Source of the DNA: Candidatus Brevefilum sp.
GTDB lineage: Bacteria; Chloroflexota; Anaerolineae; Anaerolineales; Anaerolineaceae
Assembly: GCA_029210815.1 (NCBI GenBank)
Contig: JARGGB010000021.1
Span: forward strand, 1-45,267
Direction of reading: 5' to 3'
DNA length: 45,267 nt
Positions 32,651-41,037 of this stretch are shown here, in pieces; positions within the stretch are counted from its first letter, which is position 1, and each line of letters starts with the position of its first letter. The translations under genes and the position numbers were made by a program. Below the pieces are notes generated by a model. That model had not been told where the DNA came from and did not search any database. It saw only the letters and a list, made by a program, of their open reading frames with translations.

Positions 32651-32743
32651 ACCGGAATCGGGGTTTACCAGTAATTTATGTAATAATTAATAAATATTAT
32701 AGAATTGGGCAAGTGAGATGTTTTGACGGCGAAATCAGCTTGC

Positions 32744-33076
32744 TTATTCAGGTAATTCTGTAAATTGGTTTAAGATTGGATGGCATTCACTGCAGCCGAC
32801 ATAGGGGTCTTCAACGACCTGGTGGCTTTTCGTGCAGTAAGCAGATATTTTCACTTTCTGACCAATGCCTAAGAAACCTGAGGTTATTTCGCCAGAGAGG
32901 ATCATATGGGGGCAGGTGTTTGCCTTGACGATGTCAGGAACCGGGCAGGTCTTGCAGTGCTTGATTTCCCAGGGCGGGTTCGAATCCACAATCAAGCGGC
33001 ATTCTTCATGGTGCCGACCGCGATGGTAGTCACCATAGAAATAGGGACATTCTTTGCCTGTTGTCGGGACTCTCAT
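32744..33076 (-). CDS. Cys-rich hypothetical protein, probable metal binder
   Basis: A 110-residue soluble protein with eight Cys: Cys10, 26, 41, 44, 55, 81, 95 and 98, arranged as isolated Cys and two CxxC pairs (CKTC at 41-44, CSEC at 95-98), plus a His/Arg-rich stretch DYHRGRHHEEC. Most likely two zinc or iron-sulfur sites. I do not recognise the family. A GTG at 33088 in frame is possible; the ATG at 33076 has GAGG seven bases before and starts MRVPTTGKECPYFYG. It follows efp on the same strand after 61 bp (with a small CCCCT/AGGGG hairpin between) and may be transcribed with it. Confidence 0.72.
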   Translation of the reverse strand: MRVPTTGKECPYFYGDYHRGRHHEECRLIVDSNPPWEIKHCKTCPVPDIVKANTCPHMILSGEITSGFLGIGQKVKISAYCTKSHQVVEDPYVGCSECHPILNQFTELPE

Positions 33077-33137
33077 GAACTGCCTCACTTGTAATCGTGT
33101 CCCCTGCTAGGGGATCCCGAGTGATGAAATTGCCAGT

Positions 33138-33695
33138 TTAGACGCGAGTGATGTATTCGCCGTTGCGTGTGTCGACGCGGATTGTATCCCCTTGTCCCAC
33201 AAAGGAGGGCACCTGGACCTCTAATCCCGTTTCAGTAATGACTTTTTTGGTCACACCGGTGGCGGTGTCGCCGCGAACAGACGGCTCAGCTCTTGTGATC
33301 AGGAGGTCTACAGAGGTGGGCAATTCGACATCGAGGGCTTCTGTGGTGTAAAACATGAGCTTTACATCCATGTTTGGTTTCAAGAATTCAGCCTGGTCAC
33401 CAACGATCTCTTTATTGACGGGATATTGTTCGTAGGTCTGATTGTCCATAAAATAGTAAAAGCGGTCGTCTGCATACAAGAACTGGGCGTTATGATAATC
33501 CAGACGTACATCCTGCACGCGATTGCCGGAGTTGAAAGTCATATCCAGTGTCGTGCCCTTGCGAAGGTCACGAGCTTTGATTCGAATCGTCGCCTGCCCT
33601 CGCCCCGGTTTATTGTGGGCATAATCTAATACTTTGTATAAACTGCCGTCCTGCTCAAAGGTAACACCTTTGCGTAATTCATTTACGTCGATCAT
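33138..33695 (-). CDS. efp: Translation elongation factor P with Arg32 at the modification tip
   Basis: EF-P relieves ribosome stalling at Pro stretches. The 185-residue protein has KOW/N-terminal domain (about 1-65), middle OB domain with QTYEQYPVNKEIVGDQAEFL and VELPTSVDLLITRAEPSVRG, and C-terminal OB domain with TGVTKKVITETGLEVQVPSF (shown in part). The tip loop reads NKPGRGQA: Arg32 stands where beta-Lys type EF-P has Lys34 and matches Arg32 of EarP-rhamnosylated EF-P. No earP is in this window. Start is ATG at 33695 (AAGGA upstream); the longer frame to 33752 lies upstream of the predicted transcription start. Confidence 0.96.
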   Translation of the reverse strand: MIDVNELRKGVTFEQDGSLYKVLDYAHNKPGRGQATIRIKARDLRKGTTLDMTFNSGNRVQDVRLDYHNAQFLYADDRFYYFMDNQTYEQYPVNKEIVGDQAEFLKPNMDVKLMFYTTEALDVELPTSVDLLITRAEPSVRGDTATGVTKKVITETGLEVQVPSFVGQGDTIRVDTRNGEYITRV

Positions 33696-33740
33696 ATATT
33701 TGTTCTTCCTTCTATAACATCTAATAAAAATAGCTAAAGG

Positions 33741-33769
33741 ATTATAGCGCACTCGTGAAAGCTTTACAA
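33741..33769 (-). promoter_or_regulatory. Sigma-70 promoter of efp
   Basis: Minus strand: TTGTAA (complement of 33764-33769), 17 bp, TATAAT (complement of 33741-33746). Predicted transcription start near 33734 gives a leader of about 40 nt before the ATG at 33695 and excludes the upstream in-frame start at 33752. Confidence 0.8.
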
Positions 33770-33810
33770 GTCATTTGGCTCTTCCAAGGGACAATTTACA
33801 GCAATAATTG

Positions 33811-35871
33811 TCATGGAATTGATTGGTTTTTACTATCAAGCTGTTTCTCAAACTGGTTTATGTTACTTGTTGGTTGTAGACAGGTATGTCCCAGGCACAC
33901 ATAGGCTGTGGGGAGATTGTCAAGCGTTTTCCGGTCCGCCAATAAACTTGGGAGGTCCTGGCTTTCATCTATGCCTTTATACCTTGCTGCGATCACACTT
34001 TCTGGTCGATATTTGTTTCTATAAACTTTTAGAAATTGATCGATTTTATCTAATCCCCCGCTGCTGATCAGAGCAATCTGCTGTGCGGGATGCCCCATGA
34101 GGTCAGCCATTTCTAACCAATAACCAAATCCAAAGGGGTGATCCCCAGCTTGCGAATATGCCGTCTTGACCATATTTAGGAATTGCTCCTGGGATTGTGT
34201 GTCGTGCTCATATTGTGCCACGAGCCAGTGAGCATGCGCGGCAAGGGCATTACCTGAGGGAACAGCATTATCCTGAAGATTTCTTGGACGCAAGATCAAA
34301 TCAGAAAGGCTCTTTTGTGTGTCAAAATAAAGATGACCATCTCCTGAAAACTCGGTGCACATCCTTCTAAATACCTCTCGAAGCTTGTTAAAAATGGATG
34401 GCGAGAAATCAACCTCATAGATATCATGCAAAGCCAAAATGAGCCCTGCGTAATCTGCAAGGGTCCCGGGGTTGTTTGCTTTCCCCTGGCTCCAGGACCG
34501 CATTAAGTTTCCAGTTTCATCTTGAAGATGGGTCAGCAGGAAATTAAGCGCATCCTTTGCTGCAGTTAAATAGCTATCTTGCTCAAGCAGCAAACCGGCT
34601 TCCGTAAAAGCCTGGATCGTCATGGTATTCCATGATGTGATGATCTTGTTATCTATTGTGGGTGGGGCAAGCTTTTTTCTGGCCTTTCTCAGAATTGAGA
34701 AAATACTGGATAATTCTTCAAGCAATTTCTCTATTGCCATATCCAGTTTTTCTGCCAGCACATGCAAGTTATCTTTATAACGAAGGATCAACAAACCATC
34801 TTCAAAGTTTCCTTCTTCAGACAATTTCATCGTATTTTGCAATAGTGTTAACTGTTCTTGTGATAAAGCATCTTTCAATGCATTCATTCGCCAGGCGTAG
34901 TAACGACCTTCGCCATCAACGGTATCAGCATCCAGGCTTGCATAAAAGCCGCCATCCGGGTGCGATAATTCCTGCAGCAGAAAACCTAAAGTGTTTGTAG
35001 CAACATGTTTGTAAACTGGATCCCCGGTTAGTGCAAATGCATGTAAGTAGACCTGGGCAAGTAAAGCATTGTCATACAGCATCTTTTCGAAATGGGGTAC
35101 CAGCCAGTTGACATCCGTGCTGTAACGATGAAAGCCGCCGCCGACAATATCATACATGCCGCCCTGAGCCATGTGATCAAGCGCATGGATTGCCATTTGT
35201 TCTGCAAGATGGTCCCCTTTCATCGCGCGTTGGATCAAAAATTGGACGAGCATGGCTTGAGGGAATTTGGGTGCATTTCCCCATCCACCTTTTTGCCAGT
35301 CATAGTTTTGATAAAGATTCTGGACGATCGAATCCAGATTAACCAATTGGTCAGTTTCATCAGGCACTTGAAATTGGGACTGTACCGCGTTAGTCAGCAC
35401 CTGAGCATTTTTTTGCACCCCCTGAGGATTGTTATGCCATACATCGATCACAGACATTAGCACCTGTGTGAATGATGGCATGCCATATGAAGAAATGGGA
35501 GGAAAGTAAGTGCCGCCGTAAAATGGTTTGAGATCCGGGGTTAAAAACACGCTCATTGGCCATCCCCCCCGGCCTGTCAAAGCGACGACAGCGCGCATAT
35601 AAATATCATCCAGGTCGGGGCGTTCTTCGCGATCCACTTTGATGCTGATGAAATGCTCATTGAGAATCGAAGCAGTATGTGGGTCTTCAAAGGATTCATG
35701 CGCCATGACATGACACCAATGACACGCAGCATACCCGATGCTCAGAAAGATCGGCTTATTTTCAATTTTTGCTTTTGTTAAAGCTTCTTCACTCCAGGTA
35801 TACCAATCTACGGGATTGTCCTGGTGCTGACGGAGGTAGGGGGAGGATGCATCTTTCAATCTATTTGTCAT
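33811..35871 (-). CDS. YyaL/DUF255 thioredoxin-domain protein (SPATA20-like)
   Basis: This is a 686-residue member of a widespread family (Bacillus YyaL, human SPATA20) of uncertain function. The N-terminal thioredoxin-like domain (about 1-165) starts [20 protein letters not shown] and has the redox-type site [15 protein letters not shown] with Cys50 and Cys53, then [12 protein letters not shown] and [20 protein letters not shown] (about 100-119). The rest is an alpha/alpha-barrel like those of cellobiose epimerases and glycosidases ([40 protein letters not shown]; shown in part). It is cytosolic, with no signal peptide. It stands alone between efp and the divergent GNAT gene. Confidence 0.93.
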   Translation of the reverse strand: MTNRLKDASSPYLRQHQDNPVDWYTWSEEALTKAKIENKPIFLSIGYAACHWCHVMAHESFEDPHTASILNEHFISIKVDREERPDLDDIYMRAVVALTGRGGWPMSVFLTPDLKPFYGGTYFPPISSYGMPSFTQVLMSVIDVWHNNPQGVQKNAQVLTNAVQSQFQVPDETDQLVNLDSIVQNLYQNYDWQKGGWGNAPKFPQAMLVQFLIQRAMKGDHLAEQMAIHALDHMAQGGMYDIVGGGFHRYSTDVNWLVPHFEKMLYDNALLAQVYLHAFALTGDPVYKHVATNTLGFLLQELSHPDGGFYASLDADTVDGEGRYYAWRMNALKDALSQEQLTLLQNTMKLSEEGNFEDGLLILRYKDNLHVLAEKLDMAIEKLLEELSSIFSILRKARKKLAPPTIDNKIITSWNTMTIQAFTEAGLLLEQDSYLTAAKDALNFLLTHLQDETGNLMRSWSQGKANNPGTLADYAGLILALHDIYEVDFSPSIFNKLREVFRRMCTEFSGDGHLYFDTQKSLSDLILRPRNLQDNAVPSGNALAAHAHWLVAQYEHDTQSQEQFLNMVKTAYSQAGDHPFGFGYWLEMADLMGHPAQQIALISSGGLDKIDQFLKVYRNKYRPESVIAARYKGIDESQDLPSLLADRKTLDNLPTAYVCLGHTCLQPTSNINQFEKQLDSKNQSIP

Positions 35872-36070
35872 AAATTTCTCCCATGAATATGGTCCTGCGC
35901 AAAAAGGACTTGATTTGATGGAATTGTTAAAAAGCTTTATAAGTAAACTGCATTATAATTTTATTGGATTTTTTAATAATAAGGTAGGCTTATGTGATGC
36001 CTTATCGCAACCAAACGACAGCCTGATGGTTAAACCTAATGATATTATCAATTTATTTTGAGAGGACATG

Positions 36071-37201
36071 ATGATTACAGTTAAGAAAATCAACTTAAAT
36101 TCAAGATCAGAGATCGACCGTTTTGTCCAGTTCCCTTTCGATTTATACAAGGAGCATCCCCAGTGGGTACCGCCTTTTATCTCTGATGTGCGAACGATGT
36201 TAAACCCCGAGAAACATCCTTATTATGAGCACTCAGATGCTGAATTTTTTATCGCACAGCGGGACGGCGAGGTCATGGGCAGGATTGCCGCCCTCGAGAA
36301 TAAACCTTTCAATCAGTACCATGATAAGAAGGATGCCGAATTCTACCTTTTTGAGTGCATCAATGACCAGGAAGTTGCTAACGCCCTTTTTGAAACGGTC
36401 ATTACTTGGGCACGAGAAAGGGGATTGAATAAGCTGGTAGGACCGAAAGGTTTTGGTCCCCTGGATGGCTACGGCATCCAAATTGAGGGCTTTGAGCACC
36501 GCCAGATGATGAACATGATGAATTATAACTACCCTTATTACCGTGACCTGGTTGAGAATTTGGGTTTTACCAAAATCGTTGATTTTGTATCGAGTTATAT
36601 TCAGCCTCAAAACTTCCAGCTCCCACCTAAGGTTCGAAAGGCTGCGGGAATTGCGAAAAAACGCGGCTCATTTACCGTTGTAGATTTTGAGAATAAACGT
36701 GAATTGGTCAAATGGGCAGGTCGGATTGGCCAGGCATATAACCAGGCATTTGTCGATAACTGGGAATATTATCCGCTCTCTCAAAATGAGATCGATTTTG
36801 TTGTGAAGAATGTCATGACCATTGTCGATCCGGACCTGATGAAAATCATTACCAAGAATGACGAAGTTGTTGGATTTGTTTTCCCATTCCCGGATGTGTC
36901 CGCTGCCATGCAGAAAAATAAGGGGAAGTTGGGACCTTTTGCGATATTAAGGCTGCTGATGGAAATTAAAAAGACAAATTGGATTTCATTTAATGGTGTC
37001 GGTATTTTACCGGAATACCAGGGCTTGGGCGGCAATGCCATCATGTATGCTGAGCTTGAGAAATCAATGCATACCAACGAACAGTTTATTCACGCAGAAT
37101 TAACCCAGGTGGCTGAAACGGCTGAACAGATGCGCAAGGATTTAAAGAATCTGGGTGTGAAATTTTATAAAAACCACCGGGTTTACCAGCGTGATATCTA
37201 A
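36071..37201 (+). CDS. GNAT-fold N-acetyltransferase-like protein
   Basis: A soluble protein of 376 residues, probably with two GNAT-like halves: the first half has YEHSDAEFFIAQRDGEVMGRIA and VGPKGFGPLDGYGIQIEGFE, the second VGFVFPFPDVSAAM and the acetyl-CoA-loop-like GILPEYQGLGGNAIMYAELE (about 315-334), in which Q-x-x-G-x-G is the pyrophosphate-binding pattern of GNAT enzymes. Long GNATs of this type without known substrate are common in Chloroflexota and Bacteroidota. Two adjacent ATGs, 36068 and 36071, follow AGAGGA; the second has the better spacing. The DUF4230 gene follows after 47 bp. Confidence 0.75.
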   Translation: MITVKKINLNSRSEIDRFVQFPFDLYKEHPQWVPPFISDVRTMLNPEKHPYYEHSDAEFFIAQRDGEVMGRIAALENKPFNQYHDKKDAEFYLFECINDQEVANALFETVITWARERGLNKLVGPKGFGPLDGYGIQIEGFEHRQMMNMMNYNYPYYRDLVENLGFTKIVDFVSSYIQPQNFQLPPKVRKAAGIAKKRGSFTVVDFENKRELVKWAGRIGQAYNQAFVDNWEYYPLSQNEIDFVVKNVMTIVDPDLMKIITKNDEVVGFVFPFPDVSAAMQKNKGKLGPFAILRLLMEIKKTNWISFNGVGILPEYQGLGGNAIMYAELEKSMHTNEQFIHAELTQVAETAEQMRKDLKNLGVKFYKNHRVYQRDI

Positions 37202-37248
37202 ATTGATGTTGTCCCAATTACTGTGTTCACTGTGAAAGAGAAGTTAAG

Positions 37249-37920
37249 ATGGAAAATGAAAAATCATCGATCAGTCTGATTAAAATTTTATTGATCATTT
37301 TACTGGTTACCGTCATTGGTTCGATCGTATTTTTTGCCTATACAATCAACAGAACCATCAATGCAGCGGTTTCTCCTATTCAGAATGTTAACAGTTCAAT
37401 CAGCACACAGGTTTCAAAATTACTCAATCCCACGCCGACCATTATCCCGGACCCGGTCACAATTATCCGTGAAGTTCAATCCCTGGCACGATTGGAGACG
37501 ATTCAATACACCGTTGAAAAGGTGATCACCGCAGAGATTAACCAGGGCGTTTTTGGCCCCTTGTTTGGCGATCGGTTATTGTTTGTTGCCCGTGGATATG
37601 TGATTGCCGGCGTTGATCTTTCGAAAATTGGTACAGAAGATATGCGTTTAGAAGATGGGGTCCTGTTTGTTGAACTTCCCGATGCCGAGATCTTCGTCGC
37701 TACCCTCAACAATGATGACTCCTTTGTCTATGACCGAACAACAGGCATCTTACGTAAAAGCGACCAGGATTTAGAGACAAATGCACGGCAAGTCGCTGAG
37801 AGCGAGATCATGAAGGCTGCGCTTGAAGACGGCATTTTAGCCCAGGCACAGCAAAACGCCGAGGTTTACCTGGAGCGCTTGTTTAATACCCTGGGTTATC
37901 AGCAGGTTGTATTTGAGTGA
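37249..37920 (+). CDS. DUF4230 membrane-anchored protein
   Basis: A 223-residue protein with one N-terminal membrane helix (about 9-32), a Ser/Asn-rich linker, and an extracytoplasmic DUF4230-like domain beginning TIIREVQSLARLETIQYTVEKV (first 20 residues at about 71-90), followed by FGDRLLFVARGYVIAGVDLSK and the helix VAESEIMKAALEDGILAQAQQ. The family is widespread, often next to signalling or stress genes, without known activity. It lies between the GNAT gene and the molybdenum hydroxylase on the same strand, gaps 47 and 116 bp. Confidence 0.85.
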   Translation: MENEKSSISLIKILLIILLVTVIGSIVFFAYTINRTINAAVSPIQNVNSSISTQVSKLLNPTPTIIPDPVTIIREVQSLARLETIQYTVEKVITAEINQGVFGPLFGDRLLFVARGYVIAGVDLSKIGTEDMRLEDGVLFVELPDAEIFVATLNNDDSFVYDRTTGILRKSDQDLETNARQVAESEIMKAALEDGILAQAQQNAEVYLERLFNTLGYQQVVFE

Positions 37921-38036
37921 TTGAGGTTGATTTTCCTAATCCAAGAATAATTATCTGAATATTTCTTTACAGGCAAAATTATTAATACAGCATCACTTTA
38001 TTGTTAGTTTGAAGAGAAAACTTAAGGAATTTCCAA

Positions 38037-40817
38037 ATGGATAAAGAAATCAACATTGTTGTTAACGGTAAAGATGTCCGAGTTAACCAGAAGTTTTTCG
38101 ACTGGCCTTTGGTAAAATTCTTGCGGGAAGAACTTCGTCTGACGGGGACAAAGCAGGGCTGTGACAGCAAAGGCACCTGCGGTTTGTGTAAGGTGATCAT
38201 CAATGGGCGAGCAAGAATCTCCTGCGTTGGAAAGATGGCAAGCCTGGATACGGCTGTCATCGAAACCATTGAGAACCTGGTGGTCCATGACGGCATCCCG
38301 CACCCATTAATCCAAACCGTGATAGAGGATGGCATCTTCCAATGCGGATTCTGTGCTTCCGGGGCAATTTTATCGGCAAAAGCGCTGTTGGATGAGACAC
38401 TCGATCCTTCTGATCAAGAAATAGAGCGTGCCATTTCCGGCACCTTATGCCGCTGTGCAGGGCTGTACAGAATGAACGAATCAATCAAACGCGCTGCCGC
38501 AATTTTGAGGGGCGAGGCAGCAAGCACCTGGACAGAAGATGACACCGCCAACGAATATATGACCATTGAAAAATTAACCGGTCAGAAAATATATACGGAT
38601 GATTTGCATTTTGAAGGGATGTTGGTCGTAAAGGCAGTACGGGCAAATATACCCCATGGAAAAATTAAGAAAATTGACATTAGCGAAGCCGAAAAAATGC
38701 CCGGAATCGTGAAGATTTTAACCAGGGTGGATATCCCCGGAGAAAATATATATGGACTGGTCCTGCTGGATCAACAGGTTTTTTGCGATGATGTGGTGCG
38801 GTATGTTGGTGATACTTTAGCTTTGGTGATTGGCGAAACCGAAGAACAGGTGCAGGCAGCGGTTGAGGCTGTGAAAGTGGAAATTGAACCATTACCGGTC
38901 GTTGCCACGGTCGAGGACGCGCTGAAATCGGACGCGCCAGTGCTTCATCCCAGGCTGAAGGATACTTATCCGGACATGCCTAACGTATTGAAGCATTTTC
39001 ACGTTCGTAAAGGAGACCCAGAAAAGGGCTTTGAAGAAGCCGATTTGATCTACGAGCAGCGTTACAGCGTCCCCTTTGTAGAACATGCTTATATGGAACC
39101 CGAGACGAGCATTGGTGTGTTGGAGGCGGATGGCACAGTCAAGGTTTATGTGGGGAGCCAGGGTCCGGTTGAGGACAGGGAACAGCTCGCCCGTGTGCTG
39201 GGTATGGATGAGGAGAGGGTGCAGGTTGCCCATGTCTATTTGGGCGGCGGGTTTGGCGGCAAGGAAGACATCGCTGGCCAGATCCATGCTGCTTTGGCGG
39301 CGTATCATACGGGTAGACCGGTTAAGGTGCACTGGAGCCGCAATGAATCCATTGTCGTAAGTTATAAGCGCCATGCAGCAGAACTATATTACAAAATGGG
39401 TATGACCAGAGATGGGAAACTCGTTGCAGCAGATGTGAAGGTTTACGGTGATACCGGTGCCTACGCCTCCGCAGGGGAAACGGTGTTGTTCCGCATGATG
39501 GCATTTGCCTGTGGTCCATATGAGGTGCCCAATGTTGAAGTGAACACCTATGCGGTTCATACAAACAACAACCCGGCTGGTGCGTTTCGAGGCTACGGCA
39601 GCCCACAGGTTGCTTTTGCAGCAGAAACCCACCTTCAGCATATGATTGACAAATTGGGACTGGATCCCATTGAAACAAGGCTGATGAATGCCCTTGACTA
39701 CGGTAAGACGACCATCACTGGCGATGTCCTGACGGAGGACGTCGGTGCAGGCATGGTTCAATGCTTGAACGCCCTGAAAACTGAATTAGAGAAAACAGAG
39801 ATGCCGCAAGTCGGCGAGAATGAAAAACTGGGCGTGGGGGTTGCCTGCGCATATAAGAACGTCGGGCTTGGGATCAGCGTCCCAGATCGATCCAGTGCGC
39901 AGGTCAGCCTTGAAAAGGACGGCAGATTTTTGGTCAGGCACGGCGGCACGGATATGGGGCAGGGATCGAACCAGGTTGTAGCGACCATTACCTCACGGGT
40001 GTTGGGAATTCCTTTGAAGGGTATTCGCGTTCACACGGGGGATACCCGGGAAGATCCACACGGGGGCATCACAACAGCCTCACGCGCCACCTTTGTGACG
40101 GGAAACGCAGCAAAGTTAGCTGCAGAAGGCTTGCGAGCGATGCTCTGGAAGGCTGTTTCAGAAGAATTTGGGATATCGGAAGATTTGATAGAAATTCGCG
40201 ATGGGGTTTTTGTCAATAAAGAGACAGGGAGCGAGATCATCCCCCTGAAAACGCTGGCATCTGGTGGAAACCAGTTTGCATATATGGCAGATTATGAGGC
40301 GCCGAAAACCCAGGCACCCTTTGATGAAATCCCAGCTTACCCTGGCGTGCCGGAAGCGCCCTTACACTTTGCTTATGACTTTGGGGCACAAGCTGCGATC
40401 CTGGCAGTGAACCTGGAAACCGGCGAGGTCAAAGTGCATAAGATTATTGCAGCGCACGATTCAGGAGAACCGCTGATTTATAAAAATGTGATCGGGCAAA
40501 TCGAAGGGGCGGTGGTTCAGGGCTTGGGGTATGCCTTAAGCGAAAATTTTATCATCGAAGAGGGCGTGCCAAAGACAAGACAGCTAAGGGATTTAGGGCT
40601 GCTGCGCTTCAGGGATATCCCCGAGATTGTCGCTATCCCGATCACCGATCCGCACCCGAAGGGACCTTTTGGTGCCAAGGGCATGGGCGAATTGGCGCTC
40701 TCACCAACCGCGCCGGCGGTGATCAATGCCATCCATGATGCGACAGGTGTGTGGGTGCGAGCGCTGCCGGCAACCCAGGATAGAATAAAGCGAGCGCTTG
40801 AGGGGAAGAGTGCATAG
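38037..40817 (+). CDS. Molybdenum hydroxylase with fused 2Fe-2S and Mo-cofactor domains (XDH/aldehyde oxidoreductase family)
   Basis: This 926-residue protein has the Mop (aldehyde oxidoreductase) layout without FAD: a plant-type 2Fe-2S domain (Cys42, 48, 51, 63), a helical 2Fe-2S domain (Cys103, 106, 138, 140), then the Mo-binding part with GGGFGGKED (about 402-410), GAFRGYGSPQ, GTDMGQGS and the catalytic Glu885 in AKGMGELALSP. It hydroxylates an aldehyde or N-heterocycle; xanthine or another purine is possible, and the Se-dependent hydroxylase group has the same fusion. No in-frame TGA occurs, so it holds no selenocysteine. No FAD subunit (coxM) or MoCo-insertion gene (xdhC) is adjacent, so its electrons must go to a ferredoxin or unknown acceptor. 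AAGGAA precedes the ATG. Confidence 0.93.
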   Translation: MDKEINIVVNGKDVRVNQKFFDWPLVKFLREELRLTGTKQGCDSKGTCGLCKVIINGRARISCVGKMASLDTAVIETIENLVVHDGIPHPLIQTVIEDGIFQCGFCASGAILSAKALLDETLDPSDQEIERAISGTLCRCAGLYRMNESIKRAAAILRGEAASTWTEDDTANEYMTIEKLTGQKIYTDDLHFEGMLVVKAVRANIPHGKIKKIDISEAEKMPGIVKILTRVDIPGENIYGLVLLDQQVFCDDVVRYVGDTLALVIGETEEQVQAAVEAVKVEIEPLPVVATVEDALKSDAPVLHPRLKDTYPDMPNVLKHFHVRKGDPEKGFEEADLIYEQRYSVPFVEHAYMEPETSIGVLEADGTVKVYVGSQGPVEDREQLARVLGMDEERVQVAHVYLGGGFGGKEDIAGQIHAALAAYHTGRPVKVHWSRNESIVVSYKRHAAELYYKMGMTRDGKLVAADVKVYGDTGAYASAGETVLFRMMAFACGPYEVPNVEVNTYAVHTNNNPAGAFRGYGSPQVAFAAETHLQHMIDKLGLDPIETRLMNALDYGKTTITGDVLTEDVGAGMVQCLNALKTELEKTEMPQVGENEKLGVGVACAYKNVGLGISVPDRSSAQVSLEKDGRFLVRHGGTDMGQGSNQVVATITSRVLGIPLKGIRVHTGDTREDPHGGITTASRATFVTGNAAKLAAEGLRAMLWKAVSEEFGISEDLIEIRDGVFVNKETGSEIIPLKTLASGGNQFAYMADYEAPKTQAPFDEIPAYPGVPEAPLHFAYDFGAQAAILAVNLETGEVKVHKIIAAHDSGEPLIYKNVIGQIEGAVVQGLGYALSENFIIEEGVPKTRQLRDLGLLRFRDIPEIVAIPITDPHPKGPFGAKGMGELALSPTAPAVINAIHDATGVWVRALPATQDRIKRALEGKSA

Positions 40818-40964
40818 TTCATACGATTTAGCGGCGATTACCCGACACTTTTTCTGTAAATTGATCATAAGACCTCTCCATTTACTCAAACGAATAATCT
40901 GGATCCCGTAAATAAGCTCTTCAGAACGCCCGGTCATCTCCTATTTCTATGAAATATCGTGTAG

Positions 40965-41002
40965 AAAAAAACACCGGATCGATACTCGATCGATCCGGTG
41001 TT
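40965..41002 (-). terminator. Intrinsic terminator of the VWA protein gene
   Basis: AACACCGGATCGAT (40970-40983) and ATCGATCCGGTGTT (40989-41002) are perfect 14-bp arms around a 5-nt loop. On minus the stem is followed by a T-run (complement of the A-run at 40965-40971). The remaining 220 bp between the two convergent genes hold no ORF. Confidence 0.9.
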
Positions 41003-41037
41003 GATCTTTTGGTCCAGGGAATATCAAGTCAACTGGA

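Noticed and set aside
33101-33113. Hairpin CCCCT-GCT-AGGGG between efp and the Cys-rich gene as a terminator
   Set aside because: The stem has only 5 bp and no T-run follows on the minus strand; more likely incidental or an RNA processing site.
33696-33752. Upstream extension of EF-P
   Set aside because: It lies upstream of the transcription start predicted from the TTGTAA-17-TATAAT promoter, and EF-P normally starts with the MIDVNELRKG-like segment.
38037-40817. Selenocysteine in the molybdenum hydroxylase
   Set aside because: Although relatives include selenium-dependent enzymes, the frame has no internal TGA.
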